Below, piece by piece: positions 46,030 through 59,090 of a stretch of 64,000 nucleotides of DNA. How positions within the stretch are numbered: the first letter of the stretch is position 1; the number at the start of each line of letters is the position of its first letter. The notes beneath the pieces were generated by a model. That model made no database searches. It was not told the DNA's origin and saw only the letters and a program-made list of their open reading frames with translations. This DNA comes from Oreocharis arfaki (taxonomy: Eukaryota > Chordata > Aves > Passeriformes > Paramythiidae). The DNA lies in contig VZRR01002860.1 in the NCBI GenBank assembly GCA_013398015.1, positions 312,107-376,106 of the forward strand. Reading direction: 5' to 3'. Made by a program: the position numbers and the translations under genes.

Positions 46030-49000
46030 TTGTCCCCATTTAGGTGACTGTGCCATGCTGTGAGAACCAGAGGCAAGCGTGACCACTGCATGCTGGCAGC
46101 AGCAGCTGGTGGCAGAAGGGAGGAGGGTTAAAATCGGAGGGATGACTGTCACTGTAATGTGTTAAATCCAATGGTGAGAATTGCCAAGGCTCATTTGGAG
46201 CACTTGAAATTGCCTTTCAGTCTCCCAAGGGACTCCTTCATAGTCACAAATGGGCATTTTTATTTTTGGGGGGGTAAGTTGCAGCAGATACTGAAGTTTA
46301 GCAGCTCCTCATGGTTTTAAAATACTGCTTACTGGAGAACATGCAGCTATTTTCTTCACTTTAAATAATTAGCAACTTCTTGTTAGTCTAGATTTATCCA
46401 GCTCAGAGATGGGGAATTTTGTTTTATGTTGGCCGGGTCAGAGCCCTCAGTGATCAGAAATAGTCCTGCTCAGTTAATAACTACAGATTGTCACCAGTCA
46501 CCTTCTGTTGCATAAGCTGACTAGACTATCTCAGGTTGAGAAGCACGGTCCCTTTCCTCCTCCACTCTCAGGTGTCACCATTTATTTATAGTTACCCATG
46601 TTAGCAGATCAGGGATGAGTTATGCAGGACTCTGCCCTCCAGGCACAGACAGACAGCAGGCTGCCCTGGTAGCAGGGAGAGAAAGCAATTAGAGAAACAA
46701 TTAATAAGCACACAAGCCTCCCCTCCTAATGAAAACTGATTCTGATATAATGAACTGGCAGTCAGCCACCCACGTTTATACCTTCCTTTAAAGAAATTAC
46801 CCATAGCGTCACCTTTGCTTCAGTAAAGATATCGAGGAACACATTTTTAAAGCATTGTGAGTCACTTAATCTCCTGTTTGCTGAAATCCCCATGGTAAAT
46901 AGGCTCCCAAATCCCAGAAGACCTGGCTGAGTCTGCAGTGTGGTGGACACACATGCCTAGCACAGTTTGGTGGCCTCACCTGAGCTCAGGGGTACCAGTA
47001 AAGGTGAAATCAGTTCTGGGATGTGGCACCTTCCTCCTTCTATCCCAGCCCTATGATTTTGCTGCCATGGTCTGGGGTGTGACCTGTAGGGACTCTGGGA
47101 ATCAGCTGCTTTCCCCTAGCCAGGAATGCATTTGCTCCTCCTGCACATGGTGGTGGCAGGACTTCAGAAAAGCACTGGTTTTGGTTGTTTCATGTTAGTA
47201 TGAAACGTCCTTCCAGAAGAGGGGTGAGAAGGTTTGGCTAGGGAGGGCAGGCAGCATCAGGGGTGCTGCCCATGGCTGTGGGCCCATGGACTGTGAAGGA
47301 TTTCAGCAGGTAAGGGTCGATAGAGCTTCACGCAAGGGTAAGGGTGTGCACAGGAGGGATGTTTATGCTGTTTGACTCTCGCAGATGTTCTGAGGAGTGC
47401 TGTTTAATTACCCAGCTTTTTTCTTGCCTTCCCTCAGTCCTGCTGGGAGAAACATGAGGCCTTGGTCTCCTGTGCCAGGATCTGCAACCACAGCTCCTTG
47501 AAAGCTTCACATGCAGCTGGATGGATGGAGAAGCCCATCAGCCATGGAAGACACAATTCCCGCACATTTGCAGGAAAACCATGTGGCACAAATCCTAATC
47601 TTATATGTAAAGTCCAGGAGAAAGATGAATGGGATACGGTCGAAAGACATTTCTTCAAAATTTCCTAAATATTGCCACTCAGCTGAGTCCTGGTGGTTAT
47701 TCCCAGGATGTGGCATGGTGGCAAGTGTGGAGGAGGAAGAAGGTTTCCCCTCACCAAATTCCTCTCTGTTTCCATCCCTTGTTCCATGAAATCTCTGATG
47801 AAACTAGGGACTGCTGCACCACATGGTGTCCCAGCATTGCAACCTCCCGAGGGATCCAAGACCTCCGTTAGGGAATCTTGGCTGACACATTGTGCTGGAA
47901 ATACCTGCAGGTCAGGGCACCTTGGTCTAGCCCCCAAAGCCTGACCTGCACCAGGAGGGTGCAGACAGAGCTGCCTCTTCCCTCTCTGATGAAGGCTGTG
48001 ACCTGCTTTGGGGGCAGCCTGCCATAGTGAGGTGTCTTCCTGTATGAGTTTTACAGCTGGCCCTGGAGCATAGTTATGCATTAATTTTTATACCTCAGTT
48101 ACTGGAAGTTTCCTCTTGGAGGGGGAGGGGAAAGCCTCATGGGCAGCAGGCAGTAAAAGGAGCTGTTTGTCCCAGCCTCCGAGCAAGGTCTCTGCTAGTT
48201 TTCAGATGTAAATAGGCAGTTCCAAGGGGAAAACACTGACTTTTCTTCCTGGTTATCTATGGACTGGTCATAGCCCCCAAGCTGAATGTAGTTCGAGGCT
48301 CTCCTTTGCTATTGTGTGAATATAGGCCATGACTGCTCCTCTCTGACACCATAAGCAAACAAAAAACCTCTACCTCAGATGTGCCAGTGCTCTTCTGAGC
48401 AGCCATTCCCCCTCAAGACTGCTTCCCTAACAAGAAAAGGGAAAATTTGTGCATAAAAAGTCAATGTGTGATGTGTCATGCTCTGGTACCCTGGGAAATG
48501 CAGACCCAGCTGAGTGCTGCCACATTCTGCAGCACTGTGCCATCACCCCAGGGACACAGGTGTCCCATCCTAGAGCTCTGCATGCAGACAGGGTTCTATG
48601 AGCTGGACAAGAGCCAGGGCAGGTTTGTGATTGTCATTAGCTTTGCTCCTGGTGCAGTGCTGAGCATGGGGTGAGTGTCAGAGGAGCAGGAAGAAACAGG
48701 TTGCTCCATCTCCAGGGAGTCCTCTATGTGCTTTCAGGGCACCAGGAGACCTTGGCGCTGTTACACTTCATCCTTCACATCACTAAAGGGCAGTGAGAGC
48801 ATCCCATGGCCTGCCTGCCCTTCCTGACTGCACAGCTGCTCCAAAAGCCAGCCCTGGTGTCCCTCACATTATACAGCTGTCCATTGTGGCTTCAGTGAGA
48901 CCTTCCCTGGGATGTGGGAAGGCTGGGGAATCTGGGGGAGCTGCAGCCTGGCTGGGTGGGCATGGGTTGGGCTGCAGCGCTGGATGAGCACCTGCCTTCT

Positions 49001-51100
49001 GAAGGTTTCCAGCCCTGCCAGGCACTCTGGGCCAGTCACCCTCCCCTCCTGCCACATTGCAGGTTTTTCTAAGAGTGGGAAGGGATGACAGACCTGGATG
49101 ACAGACCCCACGGTGACAGCAGGGTCAGGGTCAGCCTCTGCCAATGGGGATTTCAAGCAACAAGCCTTCCAGAGAAAATAAATAAAACCCTCTCTGACAT
49201 TTCGATCACTGTCGGGCTAAAAATAATCCCTCAGCATGCGGACAGCTCTGGCCATGCACACGTCAATGTCTGTGTGTGTCTGTGCCGTTTGACATCTGCA
49301 GCCAGACAAGGGTGTGTTCTGCTTGGAACCAGCAGCTGGGAGCCCCGAGGGATGCCAGGCTTGCCATTGCTGTGTGTGTATCAATGAGGTTTTGTAGCAG
49401 CAAGTTTCTGCACCGTGTGTGAAGCATCCAGTCATGGAGAGACCAAATAAAGACCTGAGTTTGTCCATGAGGTTTAATGCTGGTGGCACAAGTGAAGTTT
49501 CCCAGAGCCAGAGGGCCCAGAAATGTTGTCTGGGGTGGGCATGGGGGGTGATGGAGAGAGGCAGCCTGGTGTGGAGGCAGATGGTGTGGGAGGGATGTCC
49601 TTTGGCACCCGCAAGTCACCTGCGGAGAGCAGATGGCATGTGGGGAGGCTCCTGGTGGCTCCCCAGGAGGGGAGGCAGTGGCAGGGGAATGCTGGGTCAC
49701 TCCCTAGGGCTGTCTGAGGCAATCACAGAGGGGAGGAGAGGCTGCAGGGAAGGAGAATGAGGGATTTTCCTTGTTTGATGGAATGGATGAGGGATTTTAA
49801 CCCACTCTGTTGTGTGACCTGAATTTCCCAAGTGATCCAGCCTCCTCCTTTCGAGCCTTCACCCTAACCTGGGGTTAAAGCGCTTGTGTGAGATTTGTGC
49901 CACTCTCTGCAGAGGGCTGGAAGCAGGGTCACACTCAGGACCTTTCTGCAGGATTACCTTGTGGCCCTGGGATGCGGGCAGGGAGACCCCTGCCAGCGCC
50001 ACCATGGAGCTGTGCTGTGCATCTCCCATTTGGCCTTGCATCCAGTGACTCCACCTCTGCGAGCAGGACAGGATCCCTCAGAGGCTTCCTGCACAAAGTC
50101 CCTCTCCCACTCCCTTTGCACCCAAGGTTTCATTGGGATCCCCTCGGCACAAGGGTTGTGCCACTGCCATGCTCACCCATCACCCAAACACGCCAGGCTT
50201 GGGATGTGGACAGGAAGGAATGACAAGCTGCTCTGGCTCTTTCGGAAGCTGTATTCCATCACCTCTCCAGCTCTGCACTGGGCAGAAGGGTTGTGTGATG
50301 AGCAACGATTCGTCACCCGAGTCCCCTGCACAGCTCAAGGCCAGGGTTTGGCTGGCTGCTTTGAAGTGCTGCTACAGGGCCTTGCCAGCCAGTCCCCTCA
50401 TTTGAGCTCCTGTCTCTGAGGGTCACCTTCAGTGCTTGATGCTGAGGACAGCGGAAAGCAGATGCTCCTTAATTATGCTGCAAAGTCTGAGGAAAGACCT
50501 GACATTTGCTGAGGTGCCACCTGTGCTTCCCTGGTTTACTTAGTGGCTTTGGCAAGGATGTGACAGGGAACGGACATCTTGATAGTGAAAAACACAGGTA
50601 ATACTCTAGGACATGCTGAGCTCTGTTGGATATCAAATGTACATGAGGAGAATCAATCTCTAAAACTGTGAGACCTCAGAGAAGGCAAGCCTTCAGGTTG
50701 CAAAATTATATAGTAAATTGTGTTTTATTCCCTTCCCTCCCAAAAGGAGCCTGTCAGCAGTGGGAAACTCACTCATTAATTCCAATAAGAATAACTTGCA
50801 CCCACCTTTGAGGCTTTCCTCTCCAGCCCCCCGGCTGGGAGTGATGCCTGGTCCACGGGTGGGGAAAGGGGTGTGTGTGCGATGGGCAGCACGGCAAAAG
50901 CCACCACGGGCTATTCCGCCCGAGCACATGGCTGGATTTTAAGGCTGAAATACCTGCCCTTATCGCAACACCCCACTGTCCATGAGGAAAAGACGAGGAG
51001 GCACCGGCGTGTGCTGAGGTCTCTGGCTCTGTAGCAAGGGCTGGGCTGGATTCCCCCTGTTTCTCCCAGGCCCCGGGGACACCCAGACTGGGAAGGGTAC
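46030..51100. other. noncoding stretch downstream of the gene
   Basis: No exon supported. Open frames up to 174 codons (49895-50419 +) have no family features. An AATAAATAAA pair at about 49176 could serve as a distal polyadenylation signal for an extended transcript. Confidence 0.45.
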
Positions 51101-51107
51101 GCTCCTG

Positions 51108-51121
51108 GTGCCATCTAGTGG
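51108..51121 (-). promoter_or_regulatory. CTCF-like motif, minus orientation
   Basis: The - strand reads CCACTAGATGGCAC, which fits the CTCF core CCASYAGRKGGCRS at every position. It lies in a short GC-rich stretch just before an AT-rich block (51150-51215). Confidence 0.5.
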
Positions 51122-52499
51122 CACTGGGACACGGAAAGCGCCGCGGCTCTTTAATGTTTAATATTTGCGACATTATTATGGGGCATTACAGGGAAATATG
51201 CCTACGTGACATATCAATTGTGTGGGCTGTGAGTGGCCCCTTACCGGAGTGTGAGACTTACAGGACAACAAAACGCTGAGAACTCTGCTGTGAAGTAGGA
51301 TGCACAGAGCACTTAGGTGTGTCTGCCCACCAAATAACCAGCAGGTTTACGGGAAGATTGTGAAAGACAGTGACGAGCAGGATAGCTGGGATGTGTCCTG
51401 TGCTTTAGAGAAACAGCTGGAGCTTGTGAGTGTGGAGAGGAGAGGTTGGGAGGCAGTGCTGCAGAGCCAGGACCCAAGGACCTGATTTCTTCCCACTCCA
51501 TAGCAAGAAGGCTTCCGGCTTCAGTAAAGGGCTTTAGGATAAGGTTTTAGTTGGCTTAATCCGACCTAAGGCCATATGGACACCTGAAGACAGGTTTCTG
51601 CCCTCACCCCTGCATGCCTCCCCACCACCCTATCATGTGGCTCCACTTCTGTGACAGCAAATTAGCAGCCAAAATAAATAGTCCTGCATGGGTTTGCCTC
51701 TCCTATTTGCTTTTCAGGAGCTCTGGTTACATCTCTCGGAGCTCCAGCTGCCGTCTTCACACCTGCTGACTCTCCTGTCTCCTATTGCTATCCTGGTTTT
51801 CAGCCTGGTCCCAGCTGCCTTCCCTGAGCTGCCCCCTTACACACTCCAGGGGCTGTGGTTGCCTGCCCTGTCCAGCTTGGCTCACACAGCCTGTACGGGG
51901 CTATTGCATATTGCCCCAATGGGCTGTTCCAATAGGGGTGCCAGTCTGCCAGCAGTTAAAAAAAAACGGACTGAGTTTAAAGCAGCTGCTGGGAAAACCC
52001 CTGTGCTTCAGGGCTGGGACAAAGCACTTGCAAGAGCAGACTGTCTGGAGCTGTTTGTTATATCATATATGCTTGCAAGGTTTTGGAAAAATTGTAAAGC
52101 CAGTCTTGCTTCGCAGATGAGTATTAGATTTTTTTCTTCACTGGATTCTACCCTCTGAACTTCTTCACACTGATCTTTTGTGCCTAACAAAATGGGCTTG
52201 TGCTACAAGGAATGATGTAATTTTATTCCCTTCCGGGCTGCCCAGTGCTGAGAAAGATTCAAATCTTCATTCCCAGACGCTTGCTGCAGCTCCTGCTGAT
52301 GGTGCCACACTGTCCGTGGCCCATTTTGCCCATGTCTGCTGGGGTCTCATCCAGCATGACCCAAACTTTGGAAGGAGAGGAGGGTCTGGGAAGGGGAAGG
52401 ATGAGCCCATGCTGAGGTGCTGCGGCTCAGGGGGAAGCTGGGGTAGATGTTAAGCACGAGCTTTTCATTGAGAGCACTGTGGGAGAGTGGGGAGAACCC

Positions 52500-53060
52500 T
52501 TCTGAGCACAGGCCCAGGGATGACCCCTTAGCCCGGCAGCAGCACGTCCCCTGGCAGAGGGGCCGCGCTCAGGGCAGCCCCCAGCCCCTGCCCTGCCTGT
52601 GTCACCTCGTCCCCTCGACAGCGAGGGGGTCTGACAGCCCCAGCCCCAGCGGACCCCCGGGATGCCTTCTCCCGGCTGCCGAGCGCCCGTGCGGAGCCGG
52701 GATCCGCCACTAGATGGGGGTAAAACCTGCGGGAACAACCGGGCCCACGCGTGGGGGCGCGGAGCGCGGGATGCCCCTCAGGGCTGGCACGGCAGGGTTT
52801 CTCCTGCCAGACACGGGCCCAGCGCCGGTGCCGACTACCGCCCATTGGCAACTGGTAGCTGATGTTCCTGAGCCCTGTCCCGCCGACTTTCAGCTTAAAA
52901 ACTCAGGACAGCGGAGCTGGGCTCACTTGCAGAGGCAAATCTGCCTCCCCCCCAGACCACCGCGAGACCGATACAGGCTTTTCAGCCCTGTCCTAATACC
53001 CAGCTGGGCCCTGGGGTGGCTCCCTGGTCCCTCAGCCTCGGGGGGCTTCCTTCTCCTGTC
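52500..53060. promoter_or_regulatory. CpG island with CCAAT box
   Basis: About 560 bases of high GC and frequent CpG (for example CCGGCTGCCGAGCGCCCGTG and the GGGGGCGCGGAGCGCGGGAT segment) stand out from 15 kb of flanking DNA. An inverted CCAAT box with good context (CCCATTGGCAAC) lies at about 52841-52852. This is the usual look of an unmethylated promoter. No exon of a known gene was recognised on either side, so it may drive a noncoding RNA or act as a boundary or enhancer. Confidence 0.55.
52707..52720 (+). promoter_or_regulatory. CTCF-like motif, plus orientation
   Basis: CCACTAGATGGGGG fits the CTCF core except for G in place of C at one position, and it shares ten bases with the motif at 51108. 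It sits inside the CpG island and points away from the other site. Confidence 0.35.
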
Positions 53061-53064
53061 GTGT

Positions 53065-54285
53065 TTACACTTCGGTCTCCCATAAAATCCCCACCAACCC
53101 ACGGGTCTTTCCTCCCTGGGATGTCAGCCCTGGCAAAAGCGCTGTGCTGAGGCTGTGCCCATCCTTGCTTTGCCTCCTTCGCTGCCCTGGGAAAGCCCTG
53201 CAGCCAGGCTCCCCTGCCTCAGTGGGGTTTGCTCACCCCGGGGCTGCTGCAGCTGTCCTGGCTGTCCCTGGCTCAGGCCTGTGCCCAGAGCACAGCAGGT
53301 GTCCTGGGGAGTCCTGTGGCGGGACTTTGTGCTGCGAGGGGAGAATGCCATGAGCAACAGGGTGCACTGTGCCATAGCTCAAACCTGTGGTGGTTTCTTT
53401 ATAAAGGTTGTCCTGGGCCGGTGGGGATGTAACAGGGAGCGTCCTGCATGGTCATTGATAACTTCCCTGTCAGCAGCACTTTCTTGGCTCCTTCTTTAAC
53501 TAAACAAGCCCAGCCCGGTGAAACTCAGGCCACAAGACCATAATCAAAAATAGTCATGCCTGAAATGTTTTCCCCAAGAGTGCCTGATAGCCACATGGAC
53601 TGGGATTACTGTGGGCACAGTGGGAAATGTCGCTGCATACTCAACACTTGTTGCAGGGAGGGAGGAGAAGTGGCAGTGACTGCAGGAGCCGAGTGCCCAT
53701 GTCCCGTGAGGTAGACTGAGGCTCAAGAAGCAGAGCTCTGGCATAATCTCCCCTACTGCCTACCTGAAAAAAGGGGCCCTGGAGGAATATGGAACTGCCA
53801 GGGAACCTTGGGCATTCACAACATGTGAGGAAGAGTTGAGCAAGTGGTTTCCTGAGACTGATCAGGGAAGAACTGCTGTCACATGACCACGGCTTGGTAT
53901 CAAAGCCATTATGGAGCTGAATTTCCCTGAAGACTGCTTTGCCTTCCCTGCTTTGCCTTGCCTTCTCTTCCCACTATTGCATTTCTTTCTAGAAGCAATT
54001 TTTACCTCTTTGAGGGCCAATGTCTTGTCTAGGACTACTTTCTTTTCTAAATTAAGCTGTGTTGGTTCATTCAGTGCTTACTCTGACTGGTCTGATTTCT
54101 GGTCTGTCAGTCATTCTCCCTTTTGCATTTTAGACTCTAGAATGCCAAGAGGGGACACTTCACAGTAGCTGAGCCCTGGCAATGACAGCTGGAGTGGGAG
54201 AGTTTCTTTCCATGTTGTCCTGGGGTCACTCCTTTCTGCATTTTCTAGCTAGAGGCTTCCTTTTTCACAGCAATGTGCTGACACA
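53065..54285. other. noncoding stretch
   Basis: GC-rich then normal sequence without recognisable exons. The part after about 53860 may be a further diverged part of the antisense CR1 that follows. Confidence 0.4.
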
Positions 54286-54289
54286 GCCC

Positions 54290-54830
54290 GTTCATGACCT
54301 GTCATTAGTCCGGGGTGTTTGAATTTTTGCAGTGTTATTACTGAATGGGCAATTTCCTCCCTGTGTTTGTACAGTTGTGTACTTCTGTTGCATTGCCATA
54401 TGCTGTTCTTGTTGTGTTTGAACTGCATCCTATTGGTTTTTTTATTTTCCTGGATAATTCTGAGATCAGATTCTGTCCGCTATCTCCGGCCACCGTGCTT
54501 GTAGTCCCTGAAACTCTCGTAAGCATCATCTGCATTCCAGCATTTGAATCATTAATGAAGCTGGCTCAGACGAGGCTCCTGGGGACTTGCACTCAATACT
54601 CCCTGCAGTTTTGCTCTGCTCATGGATCTCTATCCAGTTTTGTGTCTGCCTCCTAGAAGCTTTGCAAGAGCAGACCCCCATCCCGAGGTCTGTATGCCCA
54701 GAGAGAGGTGTGGGCCTTCCCAGACCTGTGCCAAGCCATGGCCAGAAGCCGTCTCTCCCTCATCTATTTACATGAATGGTACCTGAGACGGCGTTAAAAA
54801 CCTTGTTAAAGTCAACAGCCCCAGCCATCC
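54290..54830 (-). mobile_element. CR1 LINE reverse-transcriptase fragment, antisense
   Basis: On the - strand, pieces of the CR1 ORF2 reverse-transcriptase region appear in order: a VDFNKVF-like motif (complement of 54797-54819), an N-D pair matching FINDLD near 54550, and the stretch GQNLISELSRKIKKPIGCSS near 54440-54480, which resembles the CR1 segment I..DL..L..KI..... It is frameshifted and interrupted by stops, so it is a dead copy. Confidence 0.6.
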
Positions 54831-54839
54831 CACCTGAAC

Positions 54840-55010
54840 ATGAACAAGAACTTCTTTACTGTGAGGGTGACTAAGCACTGATTTTCAAAAGGAGCTTGGA
54901 CACAATCCTGAGTAACATGGTCATGGGGACCCTGCTTGAGCAGGCAGGTTGGACTGGATGACCTTCAGTGGTGCCTTCCAACATTACCCATTCCATGACT
55001 CTGCGATCCA
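54840..55010 (+). mobile_element. CR1 LINE 3' end, sense
   Basis: ATGAACAAGAACTTCTTTAC at about 54840, GGAGCTTGGACACAATCCTG, GACCCTGCTTGAGCAGGCAG, GTTGGACTGGATGACCTTCA and the terminal CATTCCATGACTCTGCGAT are the classic CR1 3' sequence. It directly abuts the antisense CR1 piece, giving a tail-side inverted arrangement. Confidence 0.85.
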
Positions 55011-55014
55011 CAGC

Positions 55015-57465
55015 TGCTTGGCTTTCAGGGAGGTGAAACTCCTGCCCTCGAGGAAAAGCAAATAGATTTACGCAGAACGCATTTAATTAAAATGTGTTAA
55101 TTGGTGTATTGTCTTGGTATCATTCTCATACTGAAAACTCTTTAATTCTACTGATATTTTTCTAGGAAATGTCTTTTAAGATCAGCACTGCTTGCTCTTG
55201 CCCAGAGAGCGACCGCCCTCTCGGCCATCGAGGTAGATGGTTGGCTGCAGAGGGCCTTTCCAAATATGCTGTGCTGGGACAGGTTGGGTGGATGAAATCC
55301 ACCTCTGGAAGCCTCTGGTTTATTTAGGCTGCAGTGGGTGCACAATTTGTTAGCATTATCTTATTCCATTTACTTTTTGGCAGCATCACTGGCATAAGCA
55401 GCTCCCTCTGCATGTGTGACCTCCCCTGCGATACTGCAGCTCTTGGGGGCTGGGCAAGTGGTGAAGGGGATGACAGAGGCTGCTTAAGCCAAGGCTGCTG
55501 CTCGAGCAGGTTCACCTCTGACCACTTAAAATTGTGTTCCTGTGGTGTTTCTCAACCCTTGGTACCGGCATCTGTGCTTCAGCTTTCCAGCTGCTCCCCA
55601 GATGCCCGTGCCACAGTTTTACATTCATCTCCTGGAATCTGAATAGCTTGTTTTCTTTACGTAAGTCCTTCTTGAACTTCAAGGGATTAAGGAATTTATG
55701 ATTCAGCTGAATTCCCAAAGTGCTGCACATCCTCCTACTGCACTGGGAGTTTTCTTCGTGCCTTAAATACTATGTCCTGAGGAGCTGCCTGCTCTTCTAA
55801 ATTCTTCTTTCCTCTTAGCCCAACCTGCCCCAGGGTCTTTCCTGTTTTATCTATGTCTGTAACCTGCTCTCACTTACTTCATCTTTCCAGTTCCTTCTGT
55901 CCTGAGAATTGACATTACTCTGGTCCTCTCATGCCTGGTCCTGTTTTCCTCTGCCCAGAGCTGGATCCTTTCTCCCACCCATGAAGAGGGGGATCAGAAA
56001 AGCAGTACTGAGCCCTCTGTACTCAGTGCAGGGGTGAGGAGCTCTTCCCAGGGCATCCGTGGAGGCTCAGGCTCACAAGGGGCATCCTTAGAGTTGAAGC
56101 TGGGCAGCCCCCAGGCACAGCTAAATTGAGCTTCTCTGGAAGGAGTCGGGGGGACAACGGCAGAGCGGGGGACCCTGGAAGGAAAGTGTGGTCTCTCCAA
56201 AACAGCAGACTGGGGGATATAAGAGGTCTGAAGAGGGGGACAGCCCAGAGGCTGAGGGCAGACACACCTCACCCCCATGGGTGCCTCCAATGCTGACAGC
56301 CTCTGCCCAGCACAGGGCTGTGTTGGGAATGGGAACTACCCTGAATGGGTGAACTCCAGATAAACCGCTTCTGCAGCTGAGCTTCAGGCTGAAAAGCCTG
56401 CAGGATCCCTGGGGGCGCTAAGGCACATGGCCCTGGGCACAGCTATCACACATCAGTGCCGTGCCTCAGTTTCCATTCTAAAGCTGCAGTGCTGTGGCTG
56501 CATGTCCTGTCGTGTTCTGTCAGGCGTGTCCCAGCTGTGGGAAGGTGCAGGGGGTTTGTCTGTCCTGTCTCACTGCAAGACCCTGCAGGCAAACCTGAGC
56601 TGGTGTCTGGCTCATTTGTGTCCTCGTCTTCAGCAGAGTCTGAGCTGCCAAACCCCCGGGGTTAAGGTGTGTGTTTAGGACTATCCCTCTCTGATACCAG
56701 CAGAATGCTAGGGCTTTATTTAAGGGCTGCAAGGATGCAGGAAAAGAAGCGATTCTGGTAAATCACATGTTCCTCCAAGGATTCTGAAACTGTCCAGGCT
56801 GCCAGACATGACACAAGCTCATATTTCAGCGTGCTTTAAGCACTGTGTCAAAGCAAGGCTGTAGCTACCAACAAAGGCAGAGCGTGGACCGAATAATTTG
56901 GTTGGAAAATCCAGATCCCAGTTCCTCCATTTGAGGACAAATGACAGAACACTGCACTGGAGGAACAGCGCTCTGGGTTCATTTAGATGCCATCTGATTT
57001 CCATTTTCATAAAAGCAGAGATGTTTATGTTAGCCTCAAATGTTTTGCACAATGCTGGGCTCCTTTGGTTTCAGCACTGATGAAATTCCCCTTTCACCTC
57101 AGATAGGATGCAGATGGGTGCCTTTCTCCTGGCTGTAAGTGAAGGCTGGGAACAATTCCTGAGCTGGCCATGTTCCCTGGGACTGCCAGTCTCTGCCAGG
57201 ACAGGCAGGACAGCACTGCTGTGCCACTGAGGTGCTGAGACTTCGATACTGAGAGCAAAGGCTGTTCCCCAGCCTGGGGTGACACCTCCAGCATCTCCCC
57301 CAGGGCTGTGCTTGGAGCTGATGTCAGGGGGCTTGGACACAAGGGAAGCAGCCTGTCCTCTTACAGCCACTAGTTTCGGAAAGGCAGTGTTGTTGGCCAG
57401 AAGGATCTCCACTTAAGTGTCCACTCCATGCCTGCATGCAGGAGAGACATGTCCCAGTAATGGAT
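55015..57465. other. noncoding stretch
   Basis: No supported exon, RNA gene or repeat was recognised. A local C-rich region lies at about 56000-56300. Confidence 0.45.
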
Positions 57466-57469
57466 GTGT

Positions 57470-57805
57470 GGTCAGTAGAGGGTTCAGCGGATGGGTCTAC
57501 ACCATGAACAGAGGTTGCAGAAGCTGGGCTTGCTTAACCTGGCAAAAGGGAAGACAAAGGACAATTTAACAGCAACTCACATGAAGAGTTGTTACGATGG
57601 TGACAGGGAAAATTTTCTCAGTATCAGCAGGTGACACACCAAGGGAAAATGGGCACAGGTTGTAGTTCGGAAAGTTCAGGTTCAACACCAAGGAAAAGCT
57701 TCTTTCCTAGGAGATGATTCAGCCCAGAGAGGTGGCAGACTTGCCACTGGAAGGTTGTTCAAGACTTCTCTAGGCAAAACCATAGGATGACCTGAGCTAG
57801 TATTG
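57470..57805 (+). mobile_element. CR1 LINE fragment, sense
   Basis: The order GAAGCTGGGCTTGCTTAACC..GGCAAAAGGGAAGACAAAGG, AATGGGCACAGGTTGTAGTT, CAACACCAAGGAAAAGCTTC, then GCCACTGGAAGGTTGTTCAA follows the CR1 3' region from the 'output of the last coding part' onward (motifs equivalent to GAAAAGGCTGAG..., CACAAACTGGAACAC, AAACTTCTTCCC). It lacks the final octamer region and is diverged. Confidence 0.65.
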
Positions 57806-57819
57806 GCAATAGTACTGCT

Positions 57820-59090
57820 TTGAGTGGAAGGTGGAGTGGAGCCTCCGGAGCCCCTTTTTAGCAGTGGTGTCATCCTGTGAGCCCTGTGGCCAGGCCAAAC
57901 TGACTTACAGCTTGTTTGAGCGCTTATGTGTAATGGAGCATCACTTCTCACCTTCCTGAAAATAAACAGGAGGTGAGACCTCTGTGGGCTTTGGCAAGTT
58001 TCTTCCCAAGCACGGTGCAACAGGGAGGTGGATGGAGCAGAGGGCTGGTGAAGGACACATCTGTAATTTCGTAACGCTGACCTATTGTACTAAGAGACAA
58101 ACAAAGGAAGGGAAAACGTAATTGACTAGAGTGGTTTGCATCTCCTCAAAGGCAGGCTTTTTTTTCACCCCACACTATGTGAGACAGACAAAGTCCCTAC
58201 CCGGGACCAGATAAGAGCAGAATAGAAGGACAGGAATTTCCCTGTGTCACTGGAGGGTCCTTCCTTGAAGCATGTTAGCACCAAGGACCTACATTTTTAT
58301 ATTGTTTCCTGGGAAACAAGGCCTCCCAAGAGGCTCTGGCAAGGTTGGAATTTCCCACAAGGCCCTGCTTTCTCAAGTCACTGAACCAAGAAGTGGTGCT
58401 TGCTTGGGATGTTTGTTCTTGTTGACATGACTGAAACATAAACACATGTCCCAGCTGCACACAAGGACATGAGGCAGAGCTCCAGGCTCCCATTAAGTCC
58501 AGAGTAAAAAGATTTGGGAGTTTCTTATGAGGTAAAGTTGGCTGGAATTAATAAATTCAATTTATGGAATTTACAAAGGGTGTCTTGTAAAGACATCTTC
58601 TGTATTTAACATAGCATCATCTTTGTTTTGTTTTTCTACTGGGTGACAAGAAGAAAGAGAACAGAAGATTTTTATGAAGAAATACGAGAAGACCGATTTA
58701 CCAATCTGACTTCTTACACTACCTTTGGCATTGAAAATGAGGTTTGGCAGTGTCTGAGGGTGACCTTTCACAGTGTCACTCACTGCTTCTCTTGAACCTC
58801 TGGGCACTACACCAAAATTATCCAAATAAACACAAATTTCAGATAGCATGGAGCCAAATGACCCAATCCACAAGCCTCAAACATCTGGGGCATCTGGGAG
58901 CGGGTGCAGGATGGCAGCATGGCTCAAGCCAAGCATCTCTCCAGCCCAGCAGCCTCTCCATGCCAGTGTCAAGAATAGATGCTCAGAAATAGTTGGAGTA
59001 GTGGGAGAGGCATGATCCACCCCCTTGTATTCTCCCATACCCCAACACTTTTCAGCTTACACATTTCCTGAGCCAGAGCAGTGTCTGTAT
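57820..59090. other. noncoding stretch
   Basis: Nothing recognised beyond short simple-sequence runs. Confidence 0.45.

Noticed and set aside
49895..50419. 174-codon frame on the + strand
   Set aside because: It starts from a non-canonical context, has no recognised domain, and overlaps two other long frames in GC-rich DNA, where long chance frames are common.
51300..51485. Charged frame (KDSDEQDSWDVSCALEKQLE...) that looks slightly protein-like
   Set aside because: It has no good acceptor or donor, no partner exon and no recognised homology. Noted only because of its composition.
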